NCBI RefSeq assembly: GCF_001463905.1
Contig: NZ_BBWR01000007.1
Coordinates: 62,001 to 126,000, forward strand
Source of the DNA: Aureimonas frigidaquae
GTDB lineage: Bacteria > Pseudomonadota > Alphaproteobacteria > Rhizobiales > Rhizobiaceae
Length of the DNA stretch: 64,000 nucleotides
Direction of reading: 5' to 3'
Shown: positions 1 to 8,454 of the stretch, in pieces
Layout: each line of letters starts with the position of its first letter
Numbering within the stretch: position 1 is the first letter of the stretch
Notes under the pieces: generated by a model
What the model was told of the DNA's origin: nothing
What the model saw: only the letters and a program-made list of their open reading frames with translations
Databases searched by the model: none
Position numbers and translations under genes: made by a program

Positions 1-189
1 TGAAGAGCTGTGTCCGTCGCCCTGTAATGCAGCGGGGCGGTCAGTCGTCTCCCCGCCGATCCGGCCCTTCTTGTAAGCTACATTCAGCGGGCGCATCGCT
101 GTTTGTTCGAGTAACGGCTTTCGGGCTTTACTCTCATGCCCTCTACGGCGTGACGGATCGGCTGCCATCGCGGGCAGGCCATCGCGCCT

Positions 190-1257
190 TCAGCCACGCG
201 CGGGGAGCCAGCCGCCGAGGTTTTCCTCGATGATGGTGGTCAGCGCGGTGATGTGCGGGGCGTCGTCGTTCAGGCAGGGAATATAGGTGAAGCGCTCGCC
301 GCCCGCATGTTCGAAGGCCTCGCGGATCTCGCCGTTGATTTCCTCAAGCGTCTCGATGCAATCGGCGCTGAAGGCGGGGGAGGCGACGGCGATGTGCCGG
401 ATGCCCTGGCGCGCCAGATCGGCCACATGCTCCACGGTATACGGACGCAGCCATTCTTCAGGGCCGAAGACGGATTGGAAGGTCGTGTCGATGCTGCCCT
501 TGTCCCAGCCCAGGCGCTCGCGCAGGAGGCGCGTCGTCTTCTGGCACTGGCAGTGGTACGGATCGCCCTGCATGAGGTACCGCTTGGGCATGCCGTGATA
601 GGAGGTGATGAGCCGTTCCGGGCGTGCATCCAGCCCCGCATAGACACGCTCGACCGATTGGGCGAGCGCCTCGACATAGAGCGGATGCTCGAAATAGGCG
701 TCCACCACCCGCGACGCCGGTTGCCGGAACTGCTTCATCAAGGCCCGGAAGAACTGGTCGTTGGCCGTCGCGCTCGTCGCGCCGGCATATTGCGGATAGA
801 GCGGGACGTAGAGGATGCGGGTGCATCCGGCATCCACCATGCGCTGCACGACACTGTCCACGGATGGATTGCCGTAGCGCATGCAGAACTCCACCATGAC
901 CTTGTCGCCATGGCGCTCGGACATGGCTTTTGCGACCGCGGCGGTCTGCCGTTTGGTGATGGTCAGGAGCGGGCTTTCGTTCAGCTCCTCGTTCCAGATG
1001 CTCTTGTAGTTGGCGCCGCTGGAAAAGGGCCGCTTGGCCAGGATCACCGTCTGGAGGATCGGCTGCCACTTCCACCGCGGATAGTCGATGACCCGCTTGT
1101 CCGACAGGAATTCGCTGAGGTACCGGCGCATGGACCAGTAATCATAGCCATCCGGCGTGCCGAGATTGGCCAGGAGAATCCCGACCCTGGGCTTGGCCAC
1201 CGGCGGATGATCGGCCGGCATGGCGTCGGTGCGGCCAAGGGTGCTGGGCTGGTTCAT
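190..1257 (-). CDS. hemH: Ferrochelatase
   Basis: Inserts Fe2+ into protoporphyrin IX, the last step of protoheme synthesis, at the cytoplasmic face of the membrane. The 355-residue product shows the family start LLANLGTPDG, the conserved SYHGMP motif with the metal-binding His near residue 221, and the acidic CIETLEEI segment near residue 302. I chose the ATG at 1257 because a GGAAGA ribosome site lies just upstream; an in-frame ATG at 1296 would add 13 residues unlike the family, and it falls inside a small inverted repeat (1286-1306). The gene follows the sugar kinase on the same strand with an 86 bp gap. Family assignment is firm. Confidence 0.95.
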   Translation of the reverse strand: MNQPSTLGRTDAMPADHPPVAKPRVGILLANLGTPDGYDYWSMRRYLSEFLSDKRVIDYPRWKWQPILQTVILAKRPFSSGANYKSIWNEELNESPLLTITKRQTAAVAKAMSERHGDKVMVEFCMRYGNPSVDSVVQRMVDAGCTRILYVPLYPQYAGATSATANDQFFRALMKQFRQPASRVVDAYFEHPLYVEALAQSVERVYAGLDARPERLITSYHGMPKRYLMQGDPYHCQCQKTTRLLRERLGWDKGSIDTTFQSVFGPEEWLRPYTVEHVADLARQGIRHIAVASPAFSADCIETLEEINGEIREAFEHAGGERFTYIPCLNDDAPHITALTTIIEENLGGWLPARG

Positions 1258-1343
1258 GATGTCTTCCGGTTGGAGGTCGGCGGGTTCCAGCCCCATTTAG
1301 GCTGGATACCGTCCGCGTTCCAGACGGAACCGCCACCCATCCG

Positions 1344-2300
1344 TCAGGCCGCCAGCGGCCCGAGGCCGAGATCGGCCCGCCGCGGCAGGTCGGCGCCGCG
1401 CCGCGAGCAGGTGATGGCCGCCGCACGAATGGCAAAGCCGATCACGGCCTCGACATCGCCGACCGACATGGCATCCACGGCGGCGCGGCTCAGATTGCCG
1501 TCTTCCTTCAAGCGGGCCAGGGTGGCGGCCTGGAACGTATCGCCCGCGCCGACCGTGTCGACCACGGTCACGGGCAGGCCCGGCACCTGGACCACATGGC
1601 CGCCGCTCGTCGTGGCAAGGGCTCCGTTCTCTCCGCGCGTGATGACGGCGAGGGCTGGCCCGGACGCGATCCAGTCCGACAGGACGCTGTCCAGCGAACG
1701 GCCGGGATAGATCTGCTGAAGGTCTTCCTCGCTCGCCTTGATGAGCGTCGCCTTGGGCAGCGTGCGGGCCACGCGGTCCCGCCAGATGTCGAGATCCGGC
1801 TCCACCGAGGCGCGGATGTTGGGATCGTAGCTGATGAACCGCCGGCCGGATTCCTGGCCGATCAGGTGCAGCAGCGCCGAGGCCGTGGGTTCCGACACGG
1901 TCGAGTAGGACGAGATGTGGATGGCGTCGAGCTCGTCCGGGAAATGCTCCGGCACATCGGCCACCTCGACCGAGCGGTCGGCGGTGCCCTCGATGTAGAA
2001 GTCGTAATTGGGCGTGCCTTCCGGCGTGAGCGACACGATGGCAAGGGTGGTGGCACGGTTCGTGGGGATCAGGAACCGCTCGTCGATCCCTTCCGCCTTC
2101 ATGAAGGCGCGAATCCGCCGGCCGAAGAGATCGCCCGACATCTTGCTGAAGAAGGCGCTCGCATGGCCGAGCCGCGACAGGCCGAGCGCCACGTTCAGCG
2201 TGGAGCCGCCGACGCGTCCCTCCAGCGCCACCGAGGCAGGATCGCCCCCCTCGGACTTTTCGAACATGTCGAAAAGCGCATCACCGCAACTCAGGAACAT
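1344..2300 (-). CDS. PfkB-family carbohydrate kinase, probably fructokinase
   Basis: ATP-dependent phosphorylation of a sugar, probably fructose, in the cytoplasm. The 318-residue protein has the PfkB N-terminal signature region (GGSTLNVALGLSRLG) and the C-terminal VDTVGAGDTF motif, whose Asp is the catalytic base. Length is normal for the ribokinase family. It is divergent from the asparaginase gene and lies upstream of hemH on the same strand. Substrate cannot be fixed from sequence; annotated relatives are usually called fructokinases, but other hexose or nucleoside kinases share these motifs. Confidence 0.85.
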   Translation of the reverse strand: MFLSCGDALFDMFEKSEGGDPASVALEGRVGGSTLNVALGLSRLGHASAFFSKMSGDLFGRRIRAFMKAEGIDERFLIPTNRATTLAIVSLTPEGTPNYDFYIEGTADRSVEVADVPEHFPDELDAIHISSYSTVSEPTASALLHLIGQESGRRFISYDPNIRASVEPDLDIWRDRVARTLPKATLIKASEEDLQQIYPGRSLDSVLSDWIASGPALAVITRGENGALATTSGGHVVQVPGLPVTVVDTVGAGDTFQAATLARLKEDGNLSRAAVDAMSVGDVEAVIGFAIRAAAITCSRRGADLPRRADLGLGPLAA

Positions 2301-2446
2301 GGAACCCCCAACAGCCCGACCAATCCTTCATGGCCTAGCAAAATCGGCGCGGATGGGAAATGCCTTGAGGCGCCGTTGCACAGGCTGCTAAGCGGTGTCG
2401 CCGGGCAGCGCCAAAGGCAGCGCCAAGGGATGCAGAGGACAGGCCG

Positions 2447-3460
2447 TTGAACGATCCCATCATCATCGACGTCACGCGCGGCAGCCTTGTGGAAAGCCGG
2501 CACCGCGTGCATGCGGCCGTGGTCGAGGCCGACGGAGCCTGCGCCTTCCAGGCCGGCGATATTGCGGCGGCGGTTTTTCCGCGTTCGGCCGTCAAGGTGC
2601 TGCAGGCCCTGCCTTTGATCGAGACCGGGGCTGCGGATGCCGCCAACCTGTCCCCGGCCGAACTTGCGCTGGCCTGTGCATCCCATTCCGGCACGCAAGA
2701 CCATGTCAGCGCTGTCCGGGCCATGCTGGCCAAGGGCGGGCTGACCGGCGCCGAGCTGGAATGCGGCTGCCATTGGCCCTTCGATCTGAAAGTGGCGCTC
2801 GATCTTGCCCGCGCCGACGGCACGCCCACGCCGCTGCACAACAACTGCTCGGGCAAGCATGCCGGCTTCCTGTGCACGGCCGTCCATATGGGTGAGGAGA
2901 CGGCCGGCTATGTGCGCGCCACCCATCCGGTCCAGGAGCGCGCCCGCCGTGCCATCCAAGAGACGATCGGCGCCGAGCTTTCGAGCGATGCCTGCGGCAT
3001 CGACGGCTGTTCGATCCCGACCTATGCCGCGCCGCTCGAAGCCTTTGCGCGCGGCTTCGCACGGCTGGCGACCGGAGAGGGCGTGGATGGCGAGCGCGCG
3101 CGCGCCGGGCGCCGCCTGATCGATGCCTGCATGGCCCACCCCTTCGAGATGTCGGGCCCCGGCCGGGCCTGCCTGAAGCTGATCGAGGCGGGGCAGGGCC
3201 GCGTCTTCGCCAAGACGGGCGCCGAGGGCGTGTTCTGCGGCGCGGTGCCGGAGCTCGGCTTCGGCTTTGCCCTGAAGGCGGAAGACGGGGCCACGCGCGC
3301 TGCGGAAAGCGCCGTCGCGGCGCTCCTGGCCGCCATGCTGCGGAAGGTCGATGCGGAGCTGGCGGCGCGTTACGACGAAATGTCGCGTGCGCCCTTGCGC
3401 AACTGGGAAAAGATGGCGGTGGGCGAAGTGCGGCCGGCACGGGCGTTGAACCTGCGCTGA
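2447..3460 (+). CDS. Class 3 (Rhizobium etli type) L-asparaginase
   Basis: Hydrolyses L-asparagine to aspartate and ammonia. The 337-residue protein belongs to the asparaginase II family unrelated to the E. coli enzymes. Landmarks correspond to those described for the R. etli enzyme: a Ser-x-x-Lys pair (RSAVK, Ser47/Lys50), a second Ser in CASHSG, the metal-site segment NNCSGKHAG (Cys and Lys), a further Cys in IDGCSIP, and a late Lys in GFALKAED. The start is TTG at 2447, the only start codon that includes the conserved N-terminal strand. It stands alone, divergent from the sugar kinase and upstream of the pqq operon. Confidence 0.88.
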   Translation: MNDPIIIDVTRGSLVESRHRVHAAVVEADGACAFQAGDIAAAVFPRSAVKVLQALPLIETGAADAANLSPAELALACASHSGTQDHVSAVRAMLAKGGLTGAELECGCHWPFDLKVALDLARADGTPTPLHNNCSGKHAGFLCTAVHMGEETAGYVRATHPVQERARRAIQETIGAELSSDACGIDGCSIPTYAAPLEAFARGFARLATGEGVDGERARAGRRLIDACMAHPFEMSGPGRACLKLIEAGQGRVFAKTGAEGVFCGAVPELGFGFALKAEDGATRAAESAVAALLAAMLRKVDAELAARYDEMSRAPLRNWEKMAVGEVRPARALNLR

Positions 3461-3560
3461 CGCGGAAGACGCCGGCAGCCGGCAACACGAAATCTCGCCT
3501 TTACGTGATCCGCCAGACCTTTAATATGGCGTGCGAGTGGGCACCTATAGCGGGATGTCG

Positions 3561-3576
3561 CGTGGACGGGTCCACG
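3561..3576. promoter_or_regulatory. Inverted repeat in the pqqA leader
   Basis: A perfect 7 bp inverted repeat with a 2 nt spacer (CGTGGAC-GG-GTCCACG) ends 25 bases before the pqqA ATG. The pqqA ribosome site GGGAG lies just downstream. It could be a DNA operator or a leader hairpin; no regulator is identified. Confidence 0.45.
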
Positions 3577-3601
3577 TGCATTTTGAAATGGGAGTAACGA
3601 T

Positions 3602-3679
3602 ATGGCTTGGAACAAACCTTCGATCGTCGAAGTCTGCGTTGCAATGGAAATCAACGGCTATATGCCGATCGAATTCTGA
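3602..3679 (+). CDS. pqqA: PQQ precursor peptide PqqA
   Basis: A 25-residue peptide whose Glu and Tyr side chains are cross-linked and excised to form the redox cofactor pyrroloquinoline quinone. The sequence contains the required E-x-x-x-Y arrangement, Glu16 and Tyr20 in EINGY, within a normal PqqA (starts MAWNKP, ends MPIEF). A GGGAG ribosome site precedes the ATG. It is first in a pqqABCDE operon, directly followed by pqqB and a strong hairpin. Identification is secure despite the small size. Confidence 0.97.
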   Translation: MAWNKPSIVEVCVAMEINGYMPIEF

Positions 3680-4636
3680 TTGCCGGAGCAGTCTGAGAGC
3701 CGCGGGCGGCTTGACGGCCGCCTGCGGTTGACGATTCTGGGGGCCGCTGCCGGCGGTGGTTTCCCCCAGTGGAACTGCCATTGCGACATTTGCCGGCTGG
3801 CCTGGAACGGCGATGCGCGCGTCAGCGCGCGGACGCAATCATCCATCGCCGTCACCGGTGACGGGGTGCACTGGCTTCTCGTCAACGCTTCGCCCGATCT
3901 GCGCAAGCAGATCCTGTCGACGCCCGAACTCGCCGCCGGCCGCCATCTTGGCCCCGACGACAGGCGGGGTTCGCCCATCGCCGCCGTTCTGGTGACCAAT
4001 GGCGACGTGGATCATGTGGCCGGGCTGCTCACGTTGCGCGAACGCCAGGCCCTGACCCTCTACGGCACCGCAGGAGTGCTCGACGTGATCGACGCCAATC
4101 CGATCTTCAACGTTCTGGCCCGGGACGCGGTCGCCCGCGTGGCGGTGCCGTCCGGCACGCCCTTCGAGCCGGTGCCGGGGCTTGAGGTCGAATTGTTTCC
4201 CGTGCCGGGCAAGGTGCCGCTCTATCTGGAGGGCGACGTCGTGGATGTCGGCGCCATGGGCGATATGACGACGGGCATCCGCCTGACGGCTGGGGGCCGC
4301 ACGGCCTATTACATTCCGGGCTGCGCCGCTGTGGACGACAGGCTGCGCGACAGGCTGCGCGATGCCGATCTGCTCCTGTTCGACGGCACCGTCTTCACGG
4401 ATGATGAAATGGCCGCGGCCGGCGTCGGCGCCAAGACCGGGCGCCGCATGGGCCATGTCCCGATCAGCGGTGCGGGCGGCAGCCTCGACGCCTTCAGCGA
4501 CCTGTCCATCGGTGCGCGGGTCTATGTTCACATCAACAACACCAATCCGATCCTGGTGGAGGGCTCGGCCGAGCGCGATTGCGTGGAGGCAGAGGGATGG
4601 ATGGTGGCGCATGACGGGCTGGAGCTCGTCCCATGA
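3680..4636 (+). CDS. pqqB: PqqB, metallo-beta-lactamase-fold PQQ synthesis protein
   Basis: Works in PQQ synthesis; family members are reported to be hydroxylases acting on the tyrosine of the PqqA-derived intermediate. The protein shows the canonical PqqB start region LTILGAAAGGGFPQWNCHC and the metallo-beta-lactamase-like NGDVDHVAGL. Start is uncertain. TTG at 3680 abuts the pqqA stop and gives 318 residues. TTG at 3728, right after a strong hairpin, gives 302 residues and better fits usual PqqB N-termini. The last 4 bases overlap pqqC (ATGA). Confidence 0.93.
   Translation: MPEQSESRGRLDGRLRLTILGAAAGGGFPQWNCHCDICRLAWNGDARVSARTQSSIAVTGDGVHWLLVNASPDLRKQILSTPELAAGRHLGPDDRRGSPIAAVLVTNGDVDHVAGLLTLRERQALTLYGTAGVLDVIDANPIFNVLARDAVARVAVPSGTPFEPVPGLEVELFPVPGKVPLYLEGDVVDVGAMGDMTTGIRLTAGGRTAYYIPGCAAVDDRLRDRLRDADLLLFDGTVFTDDEMAAAGVGAKTGRRMGHVPISGAGGSLDAFSDLSIGARVYVHINNTNPILVEGSAERDCVEAEGWMVAHDGLELVP
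3700..3727 (+). terminator. Hairpin between pqqA and the pqqB core, possible attenuator
   Basis: Arms 3700-3710 and 3717-3727 form an 11 bp GC-rich stem with one G-U pair and a 6 nt loop. No U-run follows, so it may be a partial terminator, an RNA stability element or a translation block rather than a full terminator. A TTG codon that could start pqqB lies directly after it at 3728. Excess pqqA-only transcript is known in methylotrophs, which fits such an element. Confidence 0.5.
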
Positions 4637-5388
4637 CGGCCCTGCTCGACCCGCATGAATTCGAGGCTGCGCTGCGCCAGATCGGCGCGGAGCGCTACCA
4701 CAACCTGCACCCTTTCCATAAACTCCTGCATGGGGGCCATCTGACCCGTGAGCAGGTGCAGGCCTGGGCCCTGAACCGCTATTACTACCAGTCGAAGATC
4801 CCGGTGAAGGATGCGCTCATCCTGAGCCGCCTGGACAGCCCCGAATTGCGGCGCGAATGGCGGCGGCGCATCATCGATCACGATGGCGATGGGACGGAGC
4901 CCGGCGGCATCGAAAAGTGGATCGCGCTCGGAACGGGCGTCGGGCTGGACCGAGGCTACGTCATCTCCGGGAAGGGCATTCTGCCGGCCACCCGTTTCGC
5001 GGTGGATGCCTATGTGCATTTCGTGGCCGAGCGCAGCCTGCTGGAGGCCGTGGCATCGTCCCTGACCGAGCTCTTTTCCCCCAATGTGATCGGCGAGCGG
5101 GTGGCCGGCATGCTCGCGCATTACCCCTTCGTCACCCCTGCGACGCTCGCCTATTTCGACAAGCGGCCGGTGCAGGCCAAGCAGGATTCCGATTTCGCCC
5201 TGCGCTACTGCATCGACAATGCGCGCCGGCCGGAAGACCAGGAGGCGGTGCTGGACGCGCTGCGTTTCAAGTGCGACGTCTTGTGGGCGCAGCTCGACGC
5301 CTTGTACTTCGCCTATGTCGAGCCGGGGCTGACCCCGCCGCAGGCCTGGCGGCCGGGCGAGGGCCAGGCCGGGGGAGATCGGGCATGA
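4633..5388 (+). CDS. pqqC: Pyrroloquinoline-quinone synthase PqqC
   Basis: Cofactor-free oxidase that catalyses the final ring closure and oxidation to PQQ. The 251-residue protein is all-helical, with the HNLHPFHKLLHGG and NRYYYQSKIPVKDA blocks typical of the family, and DHDGDG further on. Length is standard. The start codon overlaps the pqqB stop and its own stop overlaps the pqqD start, indicating translational coupling through the operon. Confidence 0.97.
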   Translation: MTALLDPHEFEAALRQIGAERYHNLHPFHKLLHGGHLTREQVQAWALNRYYYQSKIPVKDALILSRLDSPELRREWRRRIIDHDGDGTEPGGIEKWIALGTGVGLDRGYVISGKGILPATRFAVDAYVHFVAERSLLEAVASSLTELFSPNVIGERVAGMLAHYPFVTPATLAYFDKRPVQAKQDSDFALRYCIDNARRPEDQEAVLDALRFKCDVLWAQLDALYFAYVEPGLTPPQAWRPGEGQAGGDRA

Positions 5389-5663
5389 GCGCGCTGCCCG
5401 GCACGCGCGTGCCCCGCTTTCCGCATGGCGTGCGCTTCCGCGAGGACAAGACACGCGGCCGCTTCATCCTGGTCGGGCCCGAGCGCATCTTCGAGGCCGA
5501 TGGCGTGGCGACGGAAATCCTGAAACGGGTGGACGGCCAGCGTTCGCTCGATGCCATCATCGGCGAACTCGTCGAAGCCTTCGCGGCCGATGACGCAACG
5601 ATCCGCCCCGATGTCGAGGCCTTCCTGGCAGACCTCGAGCAAAAGCAGCTGGTGCTCCTATGA
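5385..5663 (+). CDS. pqqD: PqqD peptide chaperone
   Basis: A 92-residue RiPP recognition element that binds PqqA and presents it to the radical SAM enzyme PqqE. Family features visible are the N-terminal segment [16 protein letters not shown] and the middle [14 protein letters not shown]. It overlaps both neighbours by 4 bases (ATGA at 5385 and at 5660), a normal pqqC-pqqD-pqqE arrangement. In some methylotrophs PqqC and PqqD are fused; here they are separate. Confidence 0.96.
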   Translation: MSALPGTRVPRFPHGVRFREDKTRGRFILVGPERIFEADGVATEILKRVDGQRSLDAIIGELVEAFAADDATIRPDVEAFLADLEQKQLVLL

Positions 5664-6805
5664 ACGAGATGCCCCATCCGCGCCCCGTCCCCGCGCAGCC
5701 GCCTGCGGCGCCGGCGCCGATCGGCCTTCTGGCGGAGCTGACGCATCGGTGCCCGCTGCGCTGCACCTATTGCTCCAACCCGCTGGAGCTCGAAACACGC
5801 TCGTCGGAACTGTCGAGCGACGACTGGAAGCGCGTCTTCGACCAGGCGGCAGAGATGGGTGTCATTCACGTCCACCTGTCGGGCGGGGAGCCCACCGCGC
5901 GCCGCGATATCGTGGAACTGACGCGGCATGCGGCGGCCGCGGGGCTCTACACCAACCTCATCACCTCCGGCATCGCCGTATCGGACGCCATGCTGGATGC
6001 GCTGCTGGAGGCGGGGCTCGACCATATCCAGCTGTCGATGCAAGGCGCAGATGCACAGGTGACCGAACACGTCGGCGGCATGAAGGGCGCTTATGAGCGC
6101 AAAGAGGCCTTTGCCGGCGCGGTGGTGGCACGCGGCTTTCCGCTGACCCTGAATGCGGTGATCCACCGGCAGAACATCCACCAGGTGCCGGCCATGATCG
6201 AGAAGGCCGTCCATCTGGGTGCCAAGCGGCTCGAAGTGGCCCATACGCAATATTACGGCTGGGCCCTGCGCAACCGGGCACAGCTCATGCCCCGCCGGGA
6301 GGATGTCGACCGCACCATCGAGGAGATCACGCAGGCGCGCGAACGGCTACAGGGCAAGCTCGCCATCGATGCGGTGTTTCCCGACTATTATGCGCGCTAC
6401 CCCAAGCTCTGCAACGGGGGCTGGGGCCTGCGCACCTTCAGCGTGACGCCGTCGGGCACCATGCTGCCGTGCCATGCCGCGCAGACGCTGCACCATCTGG
6501 AATTCTGGTCCGTGCGCGATCATGCGCTGGCCGATATCTGGGAGCGCTCACCCGGCTTTGCCGCCTATCGCGGGACAGGCTGGATGAAGGAGCCCTGCGC
6601 AAGCTGCGAGCGCAAGACGGTGGACCTCGGCGGTTGCCGCTGCCAGGCGCTGGCCTTGACGGGCGATGCCGCCAATGCCGATCCGGTCTGCGTCAAATCG
6701 AGCTTCCACGACATGGTGGCCGGGCTTGCGGTGACGGAATCCGCCGTCGCCGACCCGCGGCCGGCGACGTACCGCCAGTTTTCCAAGGGCGAGGCTGCCG
6801 GCTAG
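5660..6805 (+). CDS. pqqE: Radical SAM PqqA-crosslinking enzyme PqqE
   Basis: Forms the Glu-Tyr carbon-carbon bond in PqqA using S-adenosylmethionine. The 381-residue protein has the radical SAM cluster motif [11 protein letters not shown] near residue 32, the SAM-binding [10 protein letters not shown], and a C-terminal SPASM region with Cys pairs in [18 protein letters not shown] that bind auxiliary Fe-S clusters. The first 20 residues are Pro/Ala-rich. It ends the pqq operon, converging on the CorA-like gene with a 4 bp overlap of the stop codons. No PQQ-dependent dehydrogenase is encoded in this window. Confidence 0.97.
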   Translation: MNEMPHPRPVPAQPPAAPAPIGLLAELTHRCPLRCTYCSNPLELETRSSELSSDDWKRVFDQAAEMGVIHVHLSGGEPTARRDIVELTRHAAAAGLYTNLITSGIAVSDAMLDALLEAGLDHIQLSMQGADAQVTEHVGGMKGAYERKEAFAGAVVARGFPLTLNAVIHRQNIHQVPAMIEKAVHLGAKRLEVAHTQYYGWALRNRAQLMPRREDVDRTIEEITQARERLQGKLAIDAVFPDYYARYPKLCNGGWGLRTFSVTPSGTMLPCHAAQTLHHLEFWSVRDHALADIWERSPGFAAYRGTGWMKEPCASCERKTVDLGGCRCQALALTGDAANADPVCVKSSFHDMVAGLAVTESAVADPRPATYRQFSKGEAAG

Positions 6806-7992
6806 AGCCACTTCTTGTAGCGGAAGAAGGCCAGCGGCAGCACGGCCGAGATGATCATGCCGGCCAGTGCCAGCGGGTAGCCAAGGCTCCAGTCGAGTTC
6901 CGGCATGTCGTGGAAGTTCATGCCGTAGATGGATGCGATGAGCGTCGGCGGCATGAAGCCCACCGCCGCCACCGAGAAGATTTTGATGATGGCGTTCTGC
7001 TCGATGGAGATCATGCCGACGGACGTGTCCAGAAGGAAGCTCGTCTTGTTGTTCAGGAAGGCGGCGAAGTCGTTCAGCGACTGCACGTCGCGCGACATGG
7101 CCTTGATGCGGGTCCGCAGCTCCTTGGGCGCCTTGCGCCTGTCGAAGGCGAGCTGCGCGAAGGGCAGCATGCGGTCGAAGGTAGCCAGCGCTTCCCGCGT
7201 GCGGGAGGCAAGGTCCGCGCAACGGCCGATCTGCCGCAGCATGTCCTTGTAGGTGGCGCTGGCGATGGGCGCGCGCTGCTCGGACGACTGGAAGATATCC
7301 CGCGCCGTGTGGTCGAGATCGGTCGCCGTGCCCTCCAGGAGATCGGCCACGCGATCCACCACGGCTTCGAGAAGCCCCAGGAAGATCACCTCCGCGCGCG
7401 GGGGCTTGGGGCCGCGCCGCGGCTTGGCATTGGGTGCTTCCGATCCGGTCGGATCGCCCGGCTCGGCATGTGCCTCCGGCGCCGCGCCCCCGGCGCTCTC
7501 CCCGGCGGTCACGACGTCCGGCACGACGTCAGGCACGATGTCCGGCCTTGGCATGGTCTCGGGCGCGGCGCGGGCGGCTTTGGCCGGAGGGCGCTGGGGC
7601 AGCGGCAGATCGTGCGACAGGGGCTCGCGGCACAGCTTGGCGGCGTAGAGTTCGAAACTCTTGGGCTCGCTGTAGCGCAGCGTGACGAGGGTCGCCCCCG
7701 ACAGGATGAAGACCACGGGCGCGAAATGCGCGACGCCCGTCGACTGGCGTCCATGCGGCAGGACGATGGTCATGAAGTCGGCGCCGTCTTCGGAGTAGAG
7801 CCGGCTCGACACCTCGATCTCTCGCATTTCCTCCGGGGTCGGCACGTCGATGCCCAAATGGTGCTCGATGGCTCCGACCTCTTCCTGCGTGGGGTCGAGA
7901 AGGTCGAGCCAGATGGCCGCCTGTGGAAATTCAGCGCCATGGGACGTCACGGGGCGCATGCGCCCCTCGGAAAAGACGTAGGACAGGATCAT
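6802..7992 (-). CDS. CorA-family divalent metal (Mg2+) transporter
   Basis: Inner-membrane metal channel of the CorA family. The 396-residue protein ends in two membrane helices around the signature YGMNF loop, followed by [11 protein letters not shown]. The N-terminal half is the cytosolic alpha/beta domain. Odd feature: a stretch of roughly 75 residues rich in Pro, Ala and acidic residues (about residues 125-200) separates the alpha/beta domain from the helical funnel and includes a DNA tandem repeat at 7510-7545. The 116-residue protein gene lies 14 bp upstream, so the two probably form an operon. The transported ion is not certain. Confidence 0.88.
   Translation of the reverse strand: MILSYVFSEGRMRPVTSHGAEFPQAAIWLDLLDPTQEEVGAIEHHLGIDVPTPEEMREIEVSSRLYSEDGADFMTIVLPHGRQSTGVAHFAPVVFILSGATLVTLRYSEPKSFELYAAKLCREPLSHDLPLPQRPPAKAARAAPETMPRPDIVPDVVPDVVTAGESAGGAAPEAHAEPGDPTGSEAPNAKPRRGPKPPRAEVIFLGLLEAVVDRVADLLEGTATDLDHTARDIFQSSEQRAPIASATYKDMLRQIGRCADLASRTREALATFDRMLPFAQLAFDRRKAPKELRTRIKAMSRDVQSLNDFAAFLNNKTSFLLDTSVGMISIEQNAIIKIFSVAAVGFMPPTLIASIYGMNFHDMPELDWSLGYPLALAGMIISAVLPLAFFRYKKWL
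7510..7545. repeat. Three 12 bp tandem repeats inside the CorA-like gene
   Basis: Three near-identical copies of CACGACGTCCGG (one base changed in copy 2, one in copy 3). They are in frame and encode a VPDV-type repeat in the Pro/Ala-rich insert of the CorA-like protein. Confidence 0.8.
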
Positions 7993-8006
7993 CGGATCAG
8001 CGCCGG

Positions 8007-8357
8007 TCAGGCGAACTGGGCGAGGGCCGGCACCGATGCGATGGCCCGGTCCACCGTTTCGTCGCCGGCATGTTCGCGCGCAGCAGTCACCAGCGTTTCG
8101 GCGATGTCGCGGATCTGGCCCATATCGAGACCGAGGCCCATCAGCCGGGCGCCCAGTGTCATGATGCCGCCGCTGCCGTCATATCCGCTCGCCGAACCGA
8201 GCGCATCGGCCGCGCCGGGCGTTGCGGCGATCATGGAGTCGATCGAGTCGTCCTCGCTCTCGACCTGCATGTAGGCCAGGATATAGCCTACCGCCTGCCG
8301 GGCGTTCGCTTCGGAGATTTCGGAGGCGGCTGCTATACGTAAGAAGAGGTCGTCCAT
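8007..8357 (-). CDS. Hypothetical 116-residue protein
   Basis: I do not recognise the family with confidence. The protein has a helical N-terminus (MDDLFLRIAAASEISEANA), a Gly/Ser-rich centre (SASGYDGSGGIMTLGARLMGLGL) and a helical C-terminus; the layout is loosely like DUF2780 proteins. No signal peptide or membrane segment is evident. An AGGA ribosome site lies 9 nt before the ATG. The CorA-like gene starts 14 bp downstream on the same strand, and the HerA-like gene is divergent. Confidence 0.7.
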   Translation of the reverse strand: MDDLFLRIAAASEISEANARQAVGYILAYMQVESEDDSIDSMIAATPGAADALGSASGYDGSGGIMTLGARLMGLGLDMGQIRDIAETLVTAAREHAGDETVDRAIASVPALAQFA

Positions 8358-8454
8358 GGCGGTCGTCCTGGTATTGTACCATCATCCGGCGGCCGCCGGG
8401 CGCGGCGGGACCATGGCAAAGCCCGGGGGCAAGGGCAAGCGGAGGGTTTGAGAA

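Noticed and set aside
27-233. A 68-codon frame at the left end
   Set aside because: No ribosome site or similarity I recognise; the first 189 bases look like plain intergenic DNA next to the hemH stop.
1286-1306. Hairpin before hemH as an iron-responsive or terminator element
   Set aside because: 7 bp arms with a 7 nt loop but no T-run and no match to the Irr or Fur site patterns I know.
6469-8274. A 601-codon plus-strand frame spanning pqqE and the CorA-like gene
   Set aside because: It crosses two well-supported genes in other frames and has low-complexity charged composition.
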